DNA of 64,000 nucleotides from Amycolatopsis sp. QT-25 (GCF_029369745.1 NZ_CP120210.1:3348001-3412000), one strand, 5' to 3'; shown: positions 51,786 through 61,358, numbered from the stretch's first letter. Made by a program: numbers and translations. The notes: generated from the letters alone by a model not told the origin.

Positions 51786-54254
51786 TCATCGAAGTCTGTC
51801 CGGTCCGGCTGTCTTCTTCGCCGGCTGTCCGTCCGTCCCGGATCTGAGGACTGGCGGGGGCGTGGGGGTGAGGCTATGGCGGATGGCGGTGGCGAGTGGG
51901 GTCAGGTGGGGTTGTTGGAGGAGGGTGAAGTGGTTTCCCGGTATCGGGACGGTGGTGAGGTTGGGCAGGAGTCGGGGGTTCCAGCCGTTGTGGGGGTCGT
52001 CCAGGGGCAGGTTGATGTGCCGGTCGCCCCGTAAGACCGGGGGGAAGCCGTCGGTTGCTTTGAAGAGGGTGACTGGCAGGTCGGAGGGCGGCGGCTGGTA
52101 GCGCACGTATGCTTCCAGGCTGGCCTGGTAGATGCGGAGCATGGCGAGGATGAAGCTCTCGTCGGGCAGCATTCCGGTGGCGCCGAGGAGGCGGGCGAGT
52201 TGTTCTCGCCTGCGTTCGGGGGAGGCGTCGGTATCGAGGGCCGGCCGCTCCGCGGTGCCGGCGGGATCGATGATCCTGTTCATGGTCGCCAGTTCCTCGA
52301 TGGCCGCTGCCTCGTCGGGAGGCGGCGGGGTCTGTTCCGGGATCGGGACGTAGGTGTCCAGGACGAGGACGTTGGCGATCTCCTCACCGGCGGCTTGCAG
52401 GTGCAGCCCGGTCTCGTAGGCCACCAGGCCGCCGAATGAGTGTCCGCCCAGCAGGTAGGGGCCGCGTGGTTGCGCCTGCCGGATTTCCTCGGCGTAGCGC
52501 GCGGCCAGTTCTTCGACGTCGGTGTACGGTTCCTCGCTGCCGTCGTGGCCGGGTGCTTGGAGCGCGCTGAACGGGTGCTGGGGGCCGAGTTCCCTGGCCA
52601 GGGAGCGCAGATACTGGACGGTTCCGACCGCGCCGCCCGCGCAGAACAGCGGGTGTGCGGTGGTCATGGGGAGCAGCAGCGGGGATCGCCTGGGGGCCGG
52701 CATCGTGTTGCGGCCGGCTGTGAGGTGGCGGGCGATAGCGCCGATCGTGGGCTGGTTGACCAGGTCGATGGAGGCCACGTGGGTGCCGAGCAGGTCCGAC
52801 AGGGCGGCTTGGAGCGAGGCAAAGCTGATGGAGTCGAAGGGGTAGTCGTACAGCGGCGCGTCCAGGTCGATGTCCTGGGGCGGGATGTCCAGTTCGGTGG
52901 CGATGGCGGTCGAGAGCCAGGCGCCGAGTTCGGCCTCGTCCAGCCGTGTGGTCCGGGACGTCGGCGTCATCTGTGGCGCGACGGTGTGCGCGGTGGGTGC
53001 GGGGAAGAAGCGCCGCGCGAGGTCCTGGGCGTAGCCCATGGTGCATTCGATCAGTTCGAACGCGGGCAGGCTGCCCGCGTGATAGGTGCGCCGTTGGCCC
53101 TGTATGTCCTCCAGCCGGTCGAGGATTCCGTCCCGCAGGTCGTCGCTGCCGAAGTGCGGCATGAACTCCCAGCGGCGCTGCAACGTCACCGACCGCACCC
53201 TGCCGCCGAGCTGCTTCATGTCCTCACAGAGCAGATCCGCGGTTCTTCCCTCGGAGAAGTCGGGACTGCCGTACACGTAGCCGGTGTACACGTCGCGGTC
53301 GTGGTGGCGGTGGTGGAACGACACGCAGCGCCCGGCCGCCGAGCTGCTCCCGGTCCGTTCCGGCAGCAGGTAGAACCCGGATTGTGGCAAGTCCTCGGCA
53401 GTGAACACGAGGGTGCGGTAGTCGATGTGGCGTACTTTCGCGGCGATCTCCCGTTCCTCCGGGGTGGCGTCCAGTACCGGCAGGACCCTGCTGAGTGGGA
53501 CGGTCAGGATCAGGTCGTCGGCCTCCACGACGCCGCCCGTGGTGGTGATCGTGACGCCTTGGCCACCGCGGTCGATGCGTCGGATACGAGCTGCGAGCCG
53601 TAGGTCGGGCAGGGTGTCGGCGATCCGCTGCCACAGCCGGCCGAAGCCGCCCGCGACGGTGAACGCCCCCGCGGTCGCCATCAGCTCGGGGTGGTCCGCC
53701 ACCAGCCCGGTGAGTTCCGCGTACTTGACGAAGTACAGCGCGGGTACGCCGGAGTGCAGCTGCCCGTAGCCGGCCGCGGTGTATCCGGTGCCCAATGCGG
53801 CGGCGAGTGGCCCGAGGCGGTTGTCGGCCAGCCACTGGTCCACCGGGGCGGCCAGGGCGCGTGCGGAATGAGAGAGACCGGGTGAGGCGATGTCGGGGAA
53901 TCGCGCGGCGCGCAGGTCCGTGTAGCGGCGGTGGGCGTCGGAGTTGACCAGGGGTGAGAGATCGGGCGGCGCCCAGGTGCGGGTGGCAGGGTCGGGCACG
54001 AGGGTCGGTGTCGCCTGTTCGGTGGGGACGTCCAGCTGGGAGGCGAGCTGGGCCAGGGCGGTGTACCGGGGGGTGCAGATGTGTCCGCCGAGGTCGTAGC
54101 TGCGGCCGTCCAGGTCGATGGAGGCGCATTTGCCGCCGAGCGCGTCGGCGGCTTCCAGGACGATGGGGTGGTGGCCTGTGCGGTGCAGTTCGCGGGCGAG
54201 GGTCAGGCCGGTGGGACCGGCCCCGACAATGCACACGGTGCGGGCGGGGGTCAT
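51786..54254 (-). CDS. FAD-oxidoreductase / carrier protein / thioesterase fusion
   Basis: An 822-residue three-domain protein; its ATG overlaps the acyl-AMP ligase stop (ATGA). Residues 1-440 are a flavin amine-oxidase/protoporphyrinogen-oxidase-like domain with the FAD motif VGAGPTGLTLARE at 10-22 and a typical LEAADALGGK second stretch. Residues 445-520 are an acyl or peptidyl carrier domain with pantetheine Ser475 in YPFDSISFASL. Residues 545-800 are a type I thioesterase with Ser606 in GGHSFGGLV and a C-terminal His in GNHFTLL. The carrier should receive the acyl group activated by the neighbouring ligase, the flavoprotein oxidise it while tethered, and the thioesterase release it. I know of no characterised enzyme with this exact fusion. 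The oxidation type is inferred only. Confidence 0.88.
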   Translation of the reverse strand: MTPARTVCIVGAGPTGLTLARELHRTGHHPIVLEAADALGGKCASIDLDGRSYDLGGHICTPRYTALAQLASQLDVPTEQATPTLVPDPATRTWAPPDLSPLVNSDAHRRYTDLRAARFPDIASPGLSHSARALAAPVDQWLADNRLGPLAAALGTGYTAAGYGQLHSGVPALYFVKYAELTGLVADHPELMATAGAFTVAGGFGRLWQRIADTLPDLRLAARIRRIDRGGQGVTITTTGGVVEADDLILTVPLSRVLPVLDATPEEREIAAKVRHIDYRTLVFTAEDLPQSGFYLLPERTGSSSAAGRCVSFHHRHHDRDVYTGYVYGSPDFSEGRTADLLCEDMKQLGGRVRSVTLQRRWEFMPHFGSDDLRDGILDRLEDIQGQRRTYHAGSLPAFELIECTMGYAQDLARRFFPAPTAHTVAPQMTPTSRTTRLDEAELGAWLSTAIATELDIPPQDIDLDAPLYDYPFDSISFASLQAALSDLLGTHVASIDLVNQPTIGAIARHLTAGRNTMPAPRRSPLLLPMTTAHPLFCAGGAVGTVQYLRSLARELGPQHPFSALQAPGHDGSEEPYTDVEELAARYAEEIRQAQPRGPYLLGGHSFGGLVAYETGLHLQAAGEEIANVLVLDTYVPIPEQTPPPPDEAAAIEELATMNRIIDPAGTAERPALDTDASPERRREQLARLLGATGMLPDESFILAMLRIYQASLEAYVRYQPPPSDLPVTLFKATDGFPPVLRGDRHINLPLDDPHNGWNPRLLPNLTTVPIPGNHFTLLQQPHLTPLATAIRHSLTPTPPPVLRSGTDGQPAKKTAGPDRLR

Positions 54255-56056
54255 GGTGAGGACTCCTGTCCGGACGCGGCGGGCTGCTCGTCGACGGCGA
54301 GAGTGGTGGAGGCGCGGTGAACCGCACCGGAGAGGAAGGCTTGCCGGCAAGCGCCGCGGCGGACCTTGCCGCTGGTGGTCTTGGTGACGGTGCCGGGACC
54401 GCCGAGGACCACGGCGTGGCACACCAGGCTGTGATCCATGCGGACGTGGTGGCGCACCGCCTGAATCAACTCCTGCCGCTGCTCGGGGCCGAGCCGGGTT
54501 TGGCGGGTCTCGACGAAGACCACGACCCGCTCCGTGTCCCCGCCTGGTACCGGTTCCAGGACGAACGCGGCCACTCCGCCCGGCCGGATCAGCGGGTGTG
54601 CCTGGGCCGCGCTCGCCTCGACGTCCTGCGGGTAGACGTTCCGGCCGTGCACGATGATCAAGTCCTTGAGGCGCCCGGTGACGAAGAGCTCCGCCTGGTG
54701 GAAGAACCCGAGATCCCCGGTGCGCAGATACCTTCGGGGATCGTCATCGTCGGTGACCTTCGCTTGGAACAGTTCCCGGTTTTCCTCGCCGAACCCGTAG
54801 TAGCCGGCGGCCTTGGTCGGGGAGTCCACCCAGATTTCCCCGACCTGATCCTCGGGGCAGGGTCTGTGTGTCTGCGGATCGACGATCCGGACCCGGGAAT
54901 CCGCCTTGGTGACCCGGCCGCTGCCCACGAGAGTGATGCCCTCGGCCGTTCCGGCGCTGTCCGACCCGGCCAGCGGCACGACGCGCCCTTCGGCCAGCGC
55001 GGCCCGGTCCACGTGCAGCACCGCGCGGCCGCCCATGGTGACGCTCAATGTGCATTCGGCCAGACCGTACGCGGGATAGAAGGCGCCCTCGGCGAGTCCC
55101 GCAGGAGCGCAGGCGTCGAGGAAGCGGCGGACGGTCTCCGGACGTACCGGCTCGCCACCGGAGCACACCACCCGCAGCGACCTCAGATCCCAGCGGGCGC
55201 GCTGCTCCCGGGTGCTCTTGCGCACCACGAGGTCGTAGGCGAAGTTCGGTGCTGCGGTGTGCGTGGCACGGACGCGGTCCATGGTCTCCATCCACAGCGC
55301 GGGACGGCGCAGGAAGGACATCGGGGACATCAGATAGGTGCTGGAGTTCCCGACGACGGTGGACAGGACGAAGCTGATCAGCCCCAGGTCGTGAAAGTGC
55401 GGCACCCAGCACACCCCGCGGGTGTCCGGCCCCAGGCCCAGGGCCTCGGTGTTGGCCTCCACCTCGGCCTGCATGTTGCCGTGTGTGACCACCACACCGC
55501 GCGGGGCGCTGGTCGAACCCGAGGTGTACTGCAGGAAGGCGGGCTGCGCCGGGTCCCCGGGCACCCGCCAATCGAGCCGCAGGGGTCTGCTGGGCCGGGC
55601 ACGGTCGGTGCGCCGCCAGGTCAGGTCCGGCCAGCGCATCCGGTGACGGGCCAAGAGCGACGTGAAGTTCCCGGCCGTTCTGGCCAGCTCGTAGGCGCTG
55701 TTCGTCAGCACGGTCCCCGCCCCGCAGTCGGTGGCGATCTGGGTGAAGGCGGCCACGTCGTGGCGCAGCCGCAGCGGGTCGGGCGGGCACACCGGAACCG
55801 GCAGCACACCAGCGGCCAGGCAACCCAGGAAAGCCCCGACGAAGTCCAGGGAGGGGGGATACACCAGCAGCGCCCGGTCACCCGGGACCAGGCCCCACCG
55901 CGGCAGGGCACACGCCACCGCGTCGGCCTGGCTCGCCAGGTCCGCGACGGTGAGCCGCTGACGGTCTACCCCCTTGTCATCGACGAAGGTGAACAGGATC
56001 CGGCCGGGATCCTGCTCGTACAGGTTCAGGAAAGAGGTGAGCAGACTCCGCGTCAT
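54251..56056 (-). CDS. fatty acyl-AMP ligase (FAAL)
   Basis: A 601-residue adenylating enzyme from the ATG at 56056; a GTG at 56086 would add ten residues, and neither has a clear ribosome site. The ATP loop YTSGSTSAPRGV, the FAAL-typical VPHFHDLGLI, the adenylation motif YGLAE and RTGDLGF, and the C-terminal Lys region TKTTSGKVRRG are all present. FAALs, unlike acyl-CoA ligases, make acyl-adenylates and pass them to a carrier-protein pantetheine. The fusion protein coded next, coupled by ATGA, has such a carrier. Together they form a self-contained acyl loading and tailoring unit. The acid could be a fatty acid or the product of the reducing PKS in the same island. Confidence 0.93.
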   Translation of the reverse strand: MTRSLLTSFLNLYEQDPGRILFTFVDDKGVDRQRLTVADLASQADAVACALPRWGLVPGDRALLVYPPSLDFVGAFLGCLAAGVLPVPVCPPDPLRLRHDVAAFTQIATDCGAGTVLTNSAYELARTAGNFTSLLARHRMRWPDLTWRRTDRARPSRPLRLDWRVPGDPAQPAFLQYTSGSTSAPRGVVVTHGNMQAEVEANTEALGLGPDTRGVCWVPHFHDLGLISFVLSTVVGNSSTYLMSPMSFLRRPALWMETMDRVRATHTAAPNFAYDLVVRKSTREQRARWDLRSLRVVCSGGEPVRPETVRRFLDACAPAGLAEGAFYPAYGLAECTLSVTMGGRAVLHVDRAALAEGRVVPLAGSDSAGTAEGITLVGSGRVTKADSRVRIVDPQTHRPCPEDQVGEIWVDSPTKAAGYYGFGEENRELFQAKVTDDDDPRRYLRTGDLGFFHQAELFVTGRLKDLIIVHGRNVYPQDVEASAAQAHPLIRPGGVAAFVLEPVPGGDTERVVVFVETRQTRLGPEQRQELIQAVRHHVRMDHSLVCHAVVLGGPGTVTKTTSGKVRRGACRQAFLSGAVHRASTTLAVDEQPAASGQESSP

Positions 56057-56474
56057 CGAAGGGCCAGCGGTCACGCAGAACCTCACAAGGGATCGTCACA
56101 CTGGTGGCGAATGAACACCCATTACACCCGTTGCAAGGTCCCTGCGGGGATCCTCTAAAAGGAGTTTCCCGGGTGGCCGCAATAGCAGACTCTGTAGTCA
56201 GACCGTGCCCTCTCGGCGGTCGGGAGCCTCGCGAGTCGCGGGATCACCCGGCGCCCGTCACGGGGCGGTGGACCGATGAGGCGACCATCGGCCAGGACTG
56301 TCAAAACCGTAGGCGTGTGTCCCGACTCGGTGATGGTGGCGAGACGCGAAGTCCGCTGACCTGCAGCTCGCCAAATTGGCTGCGCCGCTTGAGTTGTTCG
56401 CTGGCTCGGTCATGGTGGCGAAAGTTCCCTCCAGTTGAGTCGATCACGGGCGTCCTCGGCGGGCGAAGCGGCTG
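56057..56474. other. upstream region of the FAAL operon
   Basis: About 420 bases that must hold the leftward FAAL promoter. Frames present on either strand lack family resemblance. The stretch from 56300 on is debris adjoining the S74 fragment. Confidence 0.45.
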
Positions 56475-56705
56475 ATGCCCAGCTGCGATACCTGGCGCTA
56501 CAACTGGGAAAGCCCGGAGGTACGGCACCTCGGGCCGATGGCCCAGGACTGGAAAGCGGCATTCGACCTGGGCGACATCGACACCGTGATCGCCGGTGTC
56601 GATGCCAACGGAGTCGCCATGGTCTCCATCCAGGCCCTCTACCGGCTCGTGCAGGAACTGCAGACACAGGTCGCGGACCTGCGCGCACAGCTCGACGCCC
56701 GCTGA
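56475..56705 (+). CDS. orphan S74 (tail-fibre chaperone) domain fragment
   Basis: A 76-residue frame with SPEVRHLGPMAQDWKAAFDL and VDANGVAMVSIQALYRLVQE followed by a coiled-coil tail. This is the C-terminal intramolecular chaperone (peptidase S74) of phage tail fibres and related surface proteins. The preceding trimeric fibre is missing, so it is a truncated remnant, though the frame itself is open. It may come from a phage or tailocin gene. Confidence 0.65.
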   Translation: MPSCDTWRYNWESPEVRHLGPMAQDWKAAFDLGDIDTVIAGVDANGVAMVSIQALYRLVQELQTQVADLRAQLDAR

Positions 56706-56859
56706 CCCCCGGACGCGCCCAGGGAGCAGCAGACCCCGCGCGCACGTCATCCACGTCGAGCACACCATGCTCGATCCCGGTTGAGCAGTGCCGGGCACCG
56801 GGACCAGCTGGAAGTACTGAACGCCCGCTCAAACGCCGCTCGCCTTTGGCGGACTCCGC

Positions 56860-57460
56860 TTCGGCGAGGGCGCGGTAGAGCGAGGCCACCGACGGGCAAC
56901 GGCCGACGTTCTTGCCAGTCTTGATGGTCAGCTTCCTCGCGATCTCCGGCACCGGGGTGCCCTTGTCCTTCAACGCGAGGGCGAAGGTCAGCATGTCCTC
57001 GTCGATCACCTTCGGCCGGCCGCCGTGGTTTCCCTTCGCCGCGGCGGCTTGCTGGCCTTCGAGGGTCTTCTCGCGGATGTAATTGCGGTCCAGCTGCGCG
57101 GCGACGGCGAGCACCGCGAACAACATCGCGCCCATGGCCCGTTGGGGTCGTGGATCCCGGCCAGCGGGCCGGTGAGCAACTCCAGTTGAATGCCGCGGAC
57201 CTCGAGGTCGCCCGCGAGCGCCATCAGCTCGGCGGCGTTACGCGCGGGGCGTTTCAGCTCGTGCACGGTCGAAATCACCGGCTGCTCGGGCGCGGCGTGC
57301 TTGATCTAGCTGGCCAGCACGAGCGCCTGATCGAACTCGGGCCGGACCTTGATCCGGCTGGAAATCTTCTCCGTGAACAACCTTGTCGGCATCCGGCCGC
57401 GTGCAGCGCGTCGAGCTGGATCTGCAGGTCCTGCTGCGCGGTCGAGCAGCGCGCGTAGCC
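56860..57460 (-). pseudogene. decayed serine resolvase/invertase
   Basis: Minus-strand frames give, in order, IGYARCSTAQQDLQIQLDAL near 57460-57400, then after a shift ISTVHELKRPARNAAELMAL (57275-57210), then after another shift near 57134 QLDRNYIREKTLEGQQAAAA with GNHGGRPKVIDEDMLTFALA and the C-terminal helix-turn-helix, ending near 56860. This is a Tn3-type serine recombinase with several frameshifts, hence inactive. It adjoins the right IS630 copy. Confidence 0.8.
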
Positions 57461-57624
57461 GATGCAACGAGACGACCCGCCGCTACCAAAACATCCACTG
57501 GACGTAGCCGGACCTCCGGGCCAGGGATCTCGCCACTGACGCGGTCCCCGGTCCGGGCCCCCATCGCCTACTTTGCGGCTCGGGACAGCTTCGGGAGTTC
57601 CGACCGAGAAGCCCATGCGAGCTA

Positions 57625-58808
57625 GTGCCGCATCAAGCAACGTTGGGTAGGTAATCCGGGCGGCGGATTTTGGAGTTGACGGCGGAGTGGTGTTTGGGGT
57701 GGCTGTGGCGGTTGCGTCGGCGGAGGTAGCCGGTGATCGCTGTCTCTTGGGTGGCGTGGCTGGGGTAGTCGCTGCCGTCGAGGGTGAAGTAGCGGACCGC
57801 GGTGAACTCGCACTCGATCCAGTTCAGCCACGACGCGTGGGTGGGCGTGTAGACCAGCTCGATGTCGTTGGCCGCGCACCACGCGGCGACCTCGGCTTTG
57901 GCGTGGGGTCCGTAGTTGTCGCAGACGAGGTAGAGCTTCCCGGCGGGGAAGCGGCGGCGGTGTTGTTTGCAGAAGTCGAGGAACTGCGGCCAGCGTTTGC
58001 GGTCACGGAACCGGTAGGACATCTGCCCGGTAGCCAGGTCGAGCGCGCCGAACATGTGCCGAATGCCTTTGGTGCGGGTGTAGGTGGCGCGCGACCGGGC
58101 CGGGCGACCGCGGGGGAACCAGCCGCGGCCGGGGCGGGGTTGCAGGTTCAGCGGCCCGAACTCATCGACACAGATCACCCGTCCGTCGGCAGGCGGATGA
58201 TCGCAGAGGTCGAGGATGCGGATCTTCTTGGCCACGAAGTCCGGATCTTTGCCGGCTTTCCAGGTCTTCGTTGCCTGCCACGACACGCCCGCCTTGCGCA
58301 GGATCTGCCGGACGGTTTCGGTACTGGCCCTGATCCAGGCGTGCCCGGCAAGGTAGCCGACCAGCTTGCTCAGGCTCCAGGTCGTGAACGGCAACCCCAG
58401 CTCAGCCGGTTTGCAGGCGGCGATGCGGCAGATCTGGTTACGGGCGGCCGGCCCGAATTTAGCTGGTCGGCCGCCCCTCCATTTTGGGGACAACGCCGCG
58501 AACCCGGAATCGTCGAACGCGTGGATCACCTCCCGCACATAGCCTTCGGTCGCGGCGAACATCACCGCGATCTCACCCGCGGACCGGCCCTGCACCGAGG
58601 CCGGCACAATCCCCGACCGCCGCAGCCGCACCCGATCCCGGGCAGACCACGTGATCTTGACCAGCCGCTGCGCTTCCCCCGGCTCCAACGACCGCGCGAA
58701 CACCTCCGGCCGACGCGCCACGGCTCACCTCCACCGACCAGCCTCGCCATCAACAACCCAGACGTCCACACAACACGGCTACCACACCAACCTTCCTTGA
58801 TGAGGCAC
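57625..58808 (-). mobile_element. IS630-family insertion sequence, copy B (inverted)
   Basis: An 1184-base element of the same length and ends as copy A but opposite orientation, flanked by TA at 57623-57624 and 58809-58810. Only one base difference was noticed, next to the CCGTGTTGTGTGG stretch near one end. Copies A and B bound a 25.9-kb segment. Confidence 0.95.
57633..58721 (-). CDS. IS630-family transposase, copy B
   Basis: A 362-residue transposase identical in protein sequence to copy A, with the same DDE residues (ICVDEFG, LVCDNYGPH, LNWIECEF). Identity implies recent transposition or gene conversion. Confidence 0.95.
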   Translation of the reverse strand: MARRPEVFARSLEPGEAQRLVKITWSARDRVRLRRSGIVPASVQGRSAGEIAVMFAATEGYVREVIHAFDDSGFAALSPKWRGGRPAKFGPAARNQICRIAACKPAELGLPFTTWSLSKLVGYLAGHAWIRASTETVRQILRKAGVSWQATKTWKAGKDPDFVAKKIRILDLCDHPPADGRVICVDEFGPLNLQPRPGRGWFPRGRPARSRATYTRTKGIRHMFGALDLATGQMSYRFRDRKRWPQFLDFCKQHRRRFPAGKLYLVCDNYGPHAKAEVAAWCAANDIELVYTPTHASWLNWIECEFTAVRYFTLDGSDYPSHATQETAITGYLRRRNRHSHPKHHSAVNSKIRRPDYLPNVA

Positions 58809-58883
58809 TAGGTATAGATCCACGCGGCGCGCCGCCGCCAGCAAGAAGGGCACTTACGACGTGGTAAACGATAGGGAGGATGG

Positions 58884-59339
58884 CTAATCGACGGGGCGAA
58901 GATCGGTGATGAGGCGGAAGCGTTGCAGAACCGCCAGCGTCGCGTCGTCCACGGCGAACTCGGGGTCTTCCAACGCCGCACGCGTCTCCTCACTGTGCCA
59001 GAACCGCTCGTGGCTCGCCCGCCACTCGGCCACGCTGGTGTACCCCTCTCCCTCGTCTACGACGTGAGCGAGATCCACCTGCGCCAGCGGGACGACGCGT
59101 ACGCCGGTCACCTCGATGACCGCGACTGGACGGTCGTCTGAGTCAATGACCACTGAACGGCTCCCGACTTCCGGCAGCGGCTCGCCCTCATGCTCGTAGT
59201 CGACGACGAGGCCGGTGGTGGAGGTCTTGGAACCGTTGACGATTGCCGCGACAAGCTGGTCACGCAGTGGGCCGGGGAAAGCGAACTCAACCTTGTTCAT
59301 CGACGCGAGGTCTGCAGGCGGGATGGCGTCATTCGTCAT
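58884..59339 (-). CDS. ASCH-domain protein
   Basis: A 151-residue protein from the ATG at 59339. The ASCH beta-barrel is indicated by FPGPLRDQLVAAIVNGSKTS near the N-terminus, the GSRSVVIDSDDRPVAVIEVTGV strand pair, and the C-terminal HERFWHSEE. ASCH proteins are RNA- or nucleoside-binding; some are amidohydrolases for acetylcytidine. Here the context gives no more. It is a single gene just outside the IS630 copy. Confidence 0.8.
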   Translation of the reverse strand: MTNDAIPPADLASMNKVEFAFPGPLRDQLVAAIVNGSKTSTTGLVVDYEHEGEPLPEVGSRSVVIDSDDRPVAVIEVTGVRVVPLAQVDLAHVVDEGEGYTSVAEWRASHERFWHSEETRAALEDPEFAVDDATLAVLQRFRLITDLRPVD

Positions 59340-59867
59340 GCGGTCACAGTAATGACCCAGTCCACGCAAGCGAGCAGCACGTAGAGGACAGCCTTCTATA
59401 CCTCGGCGTTGGCCGCGCATCACGCGCCTGACCCTTCCTCAAGGTGGTCTCGGACCCAGGTCAGCTTCTGCACCTGATCGCCGAGCGAGCCCACGGTCTT
59501 GCTCAGCCTGCGATCCGCCAAGCCGATGGCGTGTCCGGGGAAGCGCAGGCCCCAGCCGTTGACCAACGCGACGGCAGCACCGTCTCTCGCGATCACATCC
59601 GGAAGCAGGCGCTGGATGCATCGTGGTGGGCGACCTTGTCGGCGACTGAAGACCGCCCTGCGGCGTCGCCCGCACGCGGGCGGTTGTCGGGCGCGAGGTT
59701 GCCCTCTCGTGGCAATGTCAGATGCTGGTCGAAGAACCTACCGCGGGGGCGGTTCTCAACTCGTGGCCGCGGTCACCTCGGCTGGCGTCCGGTCCATGTC
59801 TCTGTTCTGGACTGGATCGAGAAGGGCCTCGACTAGGAGAAATCGAGACCCTGTCGGCGCAGGACCG
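59340..59867. other. intergenic, no gene recognised
   Basis: About 530 bases. Frames on the plus strand (59444-59836) are open but have no resemblance to known proteins and biased composition. Treated as non-coding. Confidence 0.4.
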
Positions 59868-59905
59868 GCGGAGAGCACTGATCGACCCGGATCAGCGCTC
59901 TCCGC
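59868..59905 (-). terminator. terminator of the secreted Cys-rich protein gene
   Basis: Arms 59868-59883 and 59890-59905 pair over 16 positions with one wobble and a six-base loop, 27 bases beyond the stop codon on the minus strand. Confidence 0.75.
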
Positions 59906-59931
59906 GTGGTCACGAAATCAGTGCGTGAAAG

Positions 59932-60255
59932 TCAGCGTACTTGGGCGTTGGGCTCGAGAAAGGTCCACCCGAGGCCACACTGCACGGTGGCGTTGCCGGG
60001 ATCTCCCTGCCGTTCCCAGCCGCTGTAGAAGTTCGAGTAGTCCCAGCTGCCGGTAGGAGTCTGGTACTTGCAGCGGGCCACCGCCCGGTACTGCGTGCCG
60101 GAAGCAGACGCGTAACAGTAGGCCTTCGCCCCGTTTCCCTCCGGTGATGCAGTGCAATAGCGAGGGGCCGCGGACGCCGGCGACGCCACGGCGATGGACA
60201 GTCCGACACTCGTCAGTGTCGCGGCGAGCATGATTTTCGCGGTCCGAGATTTCAT
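59932..60255 (-). CDS. small secreted four-cysteine protein
   Basis: A 107-residue protein; the ATG at 60255 is chosen over one at 60267 because GGGGGC precedes it at suitable distance. A signal peptide (MKSRTAKIMLAATLT...SPASA-A) is clear. The mature part of about 75 residues has four Cys and aromatic-rich repeats (YCYASAS, SGWERQG). It is not an enediyne apoprotein by sequence. Function unknown; extracellular. Confidence 0.75.
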   Translation of the reverse strand: MKSRTAKIMLAATLTSVGLSIAVASPASAAPRYCTASPEGNGAKAYCYASASGTQYRAVARCKYQTPTGSWDYSNFYSGWERQGDPGNATVQCGLGWTFLEPNAQVR

Positions 60256-60959
60256 CGAAGCCCCCATGTCGAGTTTGTGCCCGGGTGTCCGGCAGGTGTT
60301 GCGGACGACCTAGAGTGTGACACATTATTTGTAGATGTCACAATCCTTGGTCGTGAAACCTGCCCGAAGTGGGGGAGCGGTATTCGGGGTCTCTTCGAGC
60401 AGTCGTGCCGCGCTCTGGCTTGATGCATAGCGGTAAGCGCCACCGTTGAGGGCTCGCCGCCGCAGCAAGGGCGACTGGTTCGTGCCTGTCCGGGGCGGCG
60501 GGCAAGGTGTGGAGCAAGTTCGGCGGGGGCAACGGTGGCTTTGCTGTGTTGGTGGCCGCCCGTCGAACCACTGTGGGCCTGCGAGTGCCTCTCATCAGAA
60601 CTATGCGAACTGGCTACGACGCAGAGCTCCGCGCCGTGATCTTGCATCCTCAGGGCGGACCGCTGACCGTCGATCTCATCCGACAATGTGCCGGAACTGA
60701 ATGGCAGTGGCAGGGCTTCCGGCTACCCAAGGTTGTTCAGGCTAGTGCTCCCGCGCCGGCTACGACGTGATCGACAGCTGGTTGGAACGGGCCGGCCAGC
60801 TGTCGCCGGGAAGTGCGAGTCTGGGAGGAACACGAGGGGCCCCGAATACATGAGCCCGCCGGCGACTCGGGCAGGCTCGATGTTCACTGTCTTCTCTTCT
60901 GCGCGCTGACTTCAACCTTCAGTGTCGGTGGTGTCCGCTCCGGATGCCATAGTCATGAG
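60256..60959. other. intergenic, at most a weak ORF
   Basis: About 700 bases. A plus-strand frame at 60507-60770 (87 codons) reads somewhat protein-like (GLRVPLIRTMRTGYDAELRA) but has no ribosome site and no known family. The left end must hold the promoter of the secreted protein gene. Confidence 0.35.
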
Positions 60960-61280
60960 GTGACCGGGTACTCGTGGCCGGATGCCCAGCGTCTCGGGCA
61001 ACGGGCTCGTGATGCGTGGGCCGCGACGCTGGCGGTCTTGCCTGTGGGGATGCTCGTTACGGGCGAGGTGATCGGGCGGCAACGGTTCGGTGTCGTCGTG
61101 CGTATCGAGGGCGTGCCCGACGCGGTCGGTCTGGTCGAAGTCACGACTGTGCCGCGTGAGGCTTCACTGCCGTCGATAGGGGACACGATCGCCGGCAAGG
61201 TGATCGGCCACGTCGAGCACAACCACCAGGTGCACCTCCGATGGCAGGCATCCTCTCCTGAAGATCGCCGTCAACCGTAA
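60960..61280 (+). CDS. S1-like OB-fold protein
   Basis: A 106-residue protein from a GTG. The second half, GMLVTGEVIGRQRFGVVVRI followed by GLVEV and GDTIAGKVIGHVEHNHQVHL, has the strand and glycine pattern of an S1 RNA-binding domain. The start is uncertain as the ribosome site is weak. It is 79 bases upstream of the AraC-type regulator. Function beyond probable nucleic-acid binding is unknown. Confidence 0.6.
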   Translation: MTGYSWPDAQRLGQRARDAWAATLAVLPVGMLVTGEVIGRQRFGVVVRIEGVPDAVGLVEVTTVPREASLPSIGDTIAGKVIGHVEHNHQVHLRWQASSPEDRRQP

Positions 61281-61358
61281 GCCAGGACTGACGCCACGGT
61301 CGGGTCATGCGAACACGGCCGAAGGTTGTGCTCTGGCGCTGGTGTTAGCTTCTTGACC

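Noticed and set aside
57687..58811. 374-codon frame antisense to the IS630 transposase (also in copy A)
   Set aside because: Shadow of the transposase; repeated only because the element is repeated.
59932..60255. Candidate enediyne apoprotein (small secreted protein with four Cys)
   Set aside because: Cys spacing and sequence do not resemble the neocarzinostatin/C-1027 apoprotein fold, and it lies 40 kb from the PKS beyond the IS-bounded island.
60507..60770. Small plus-strand ORF
   Set aside because: No ribosome site and no family resemblance; left as part of the intergenic entry.
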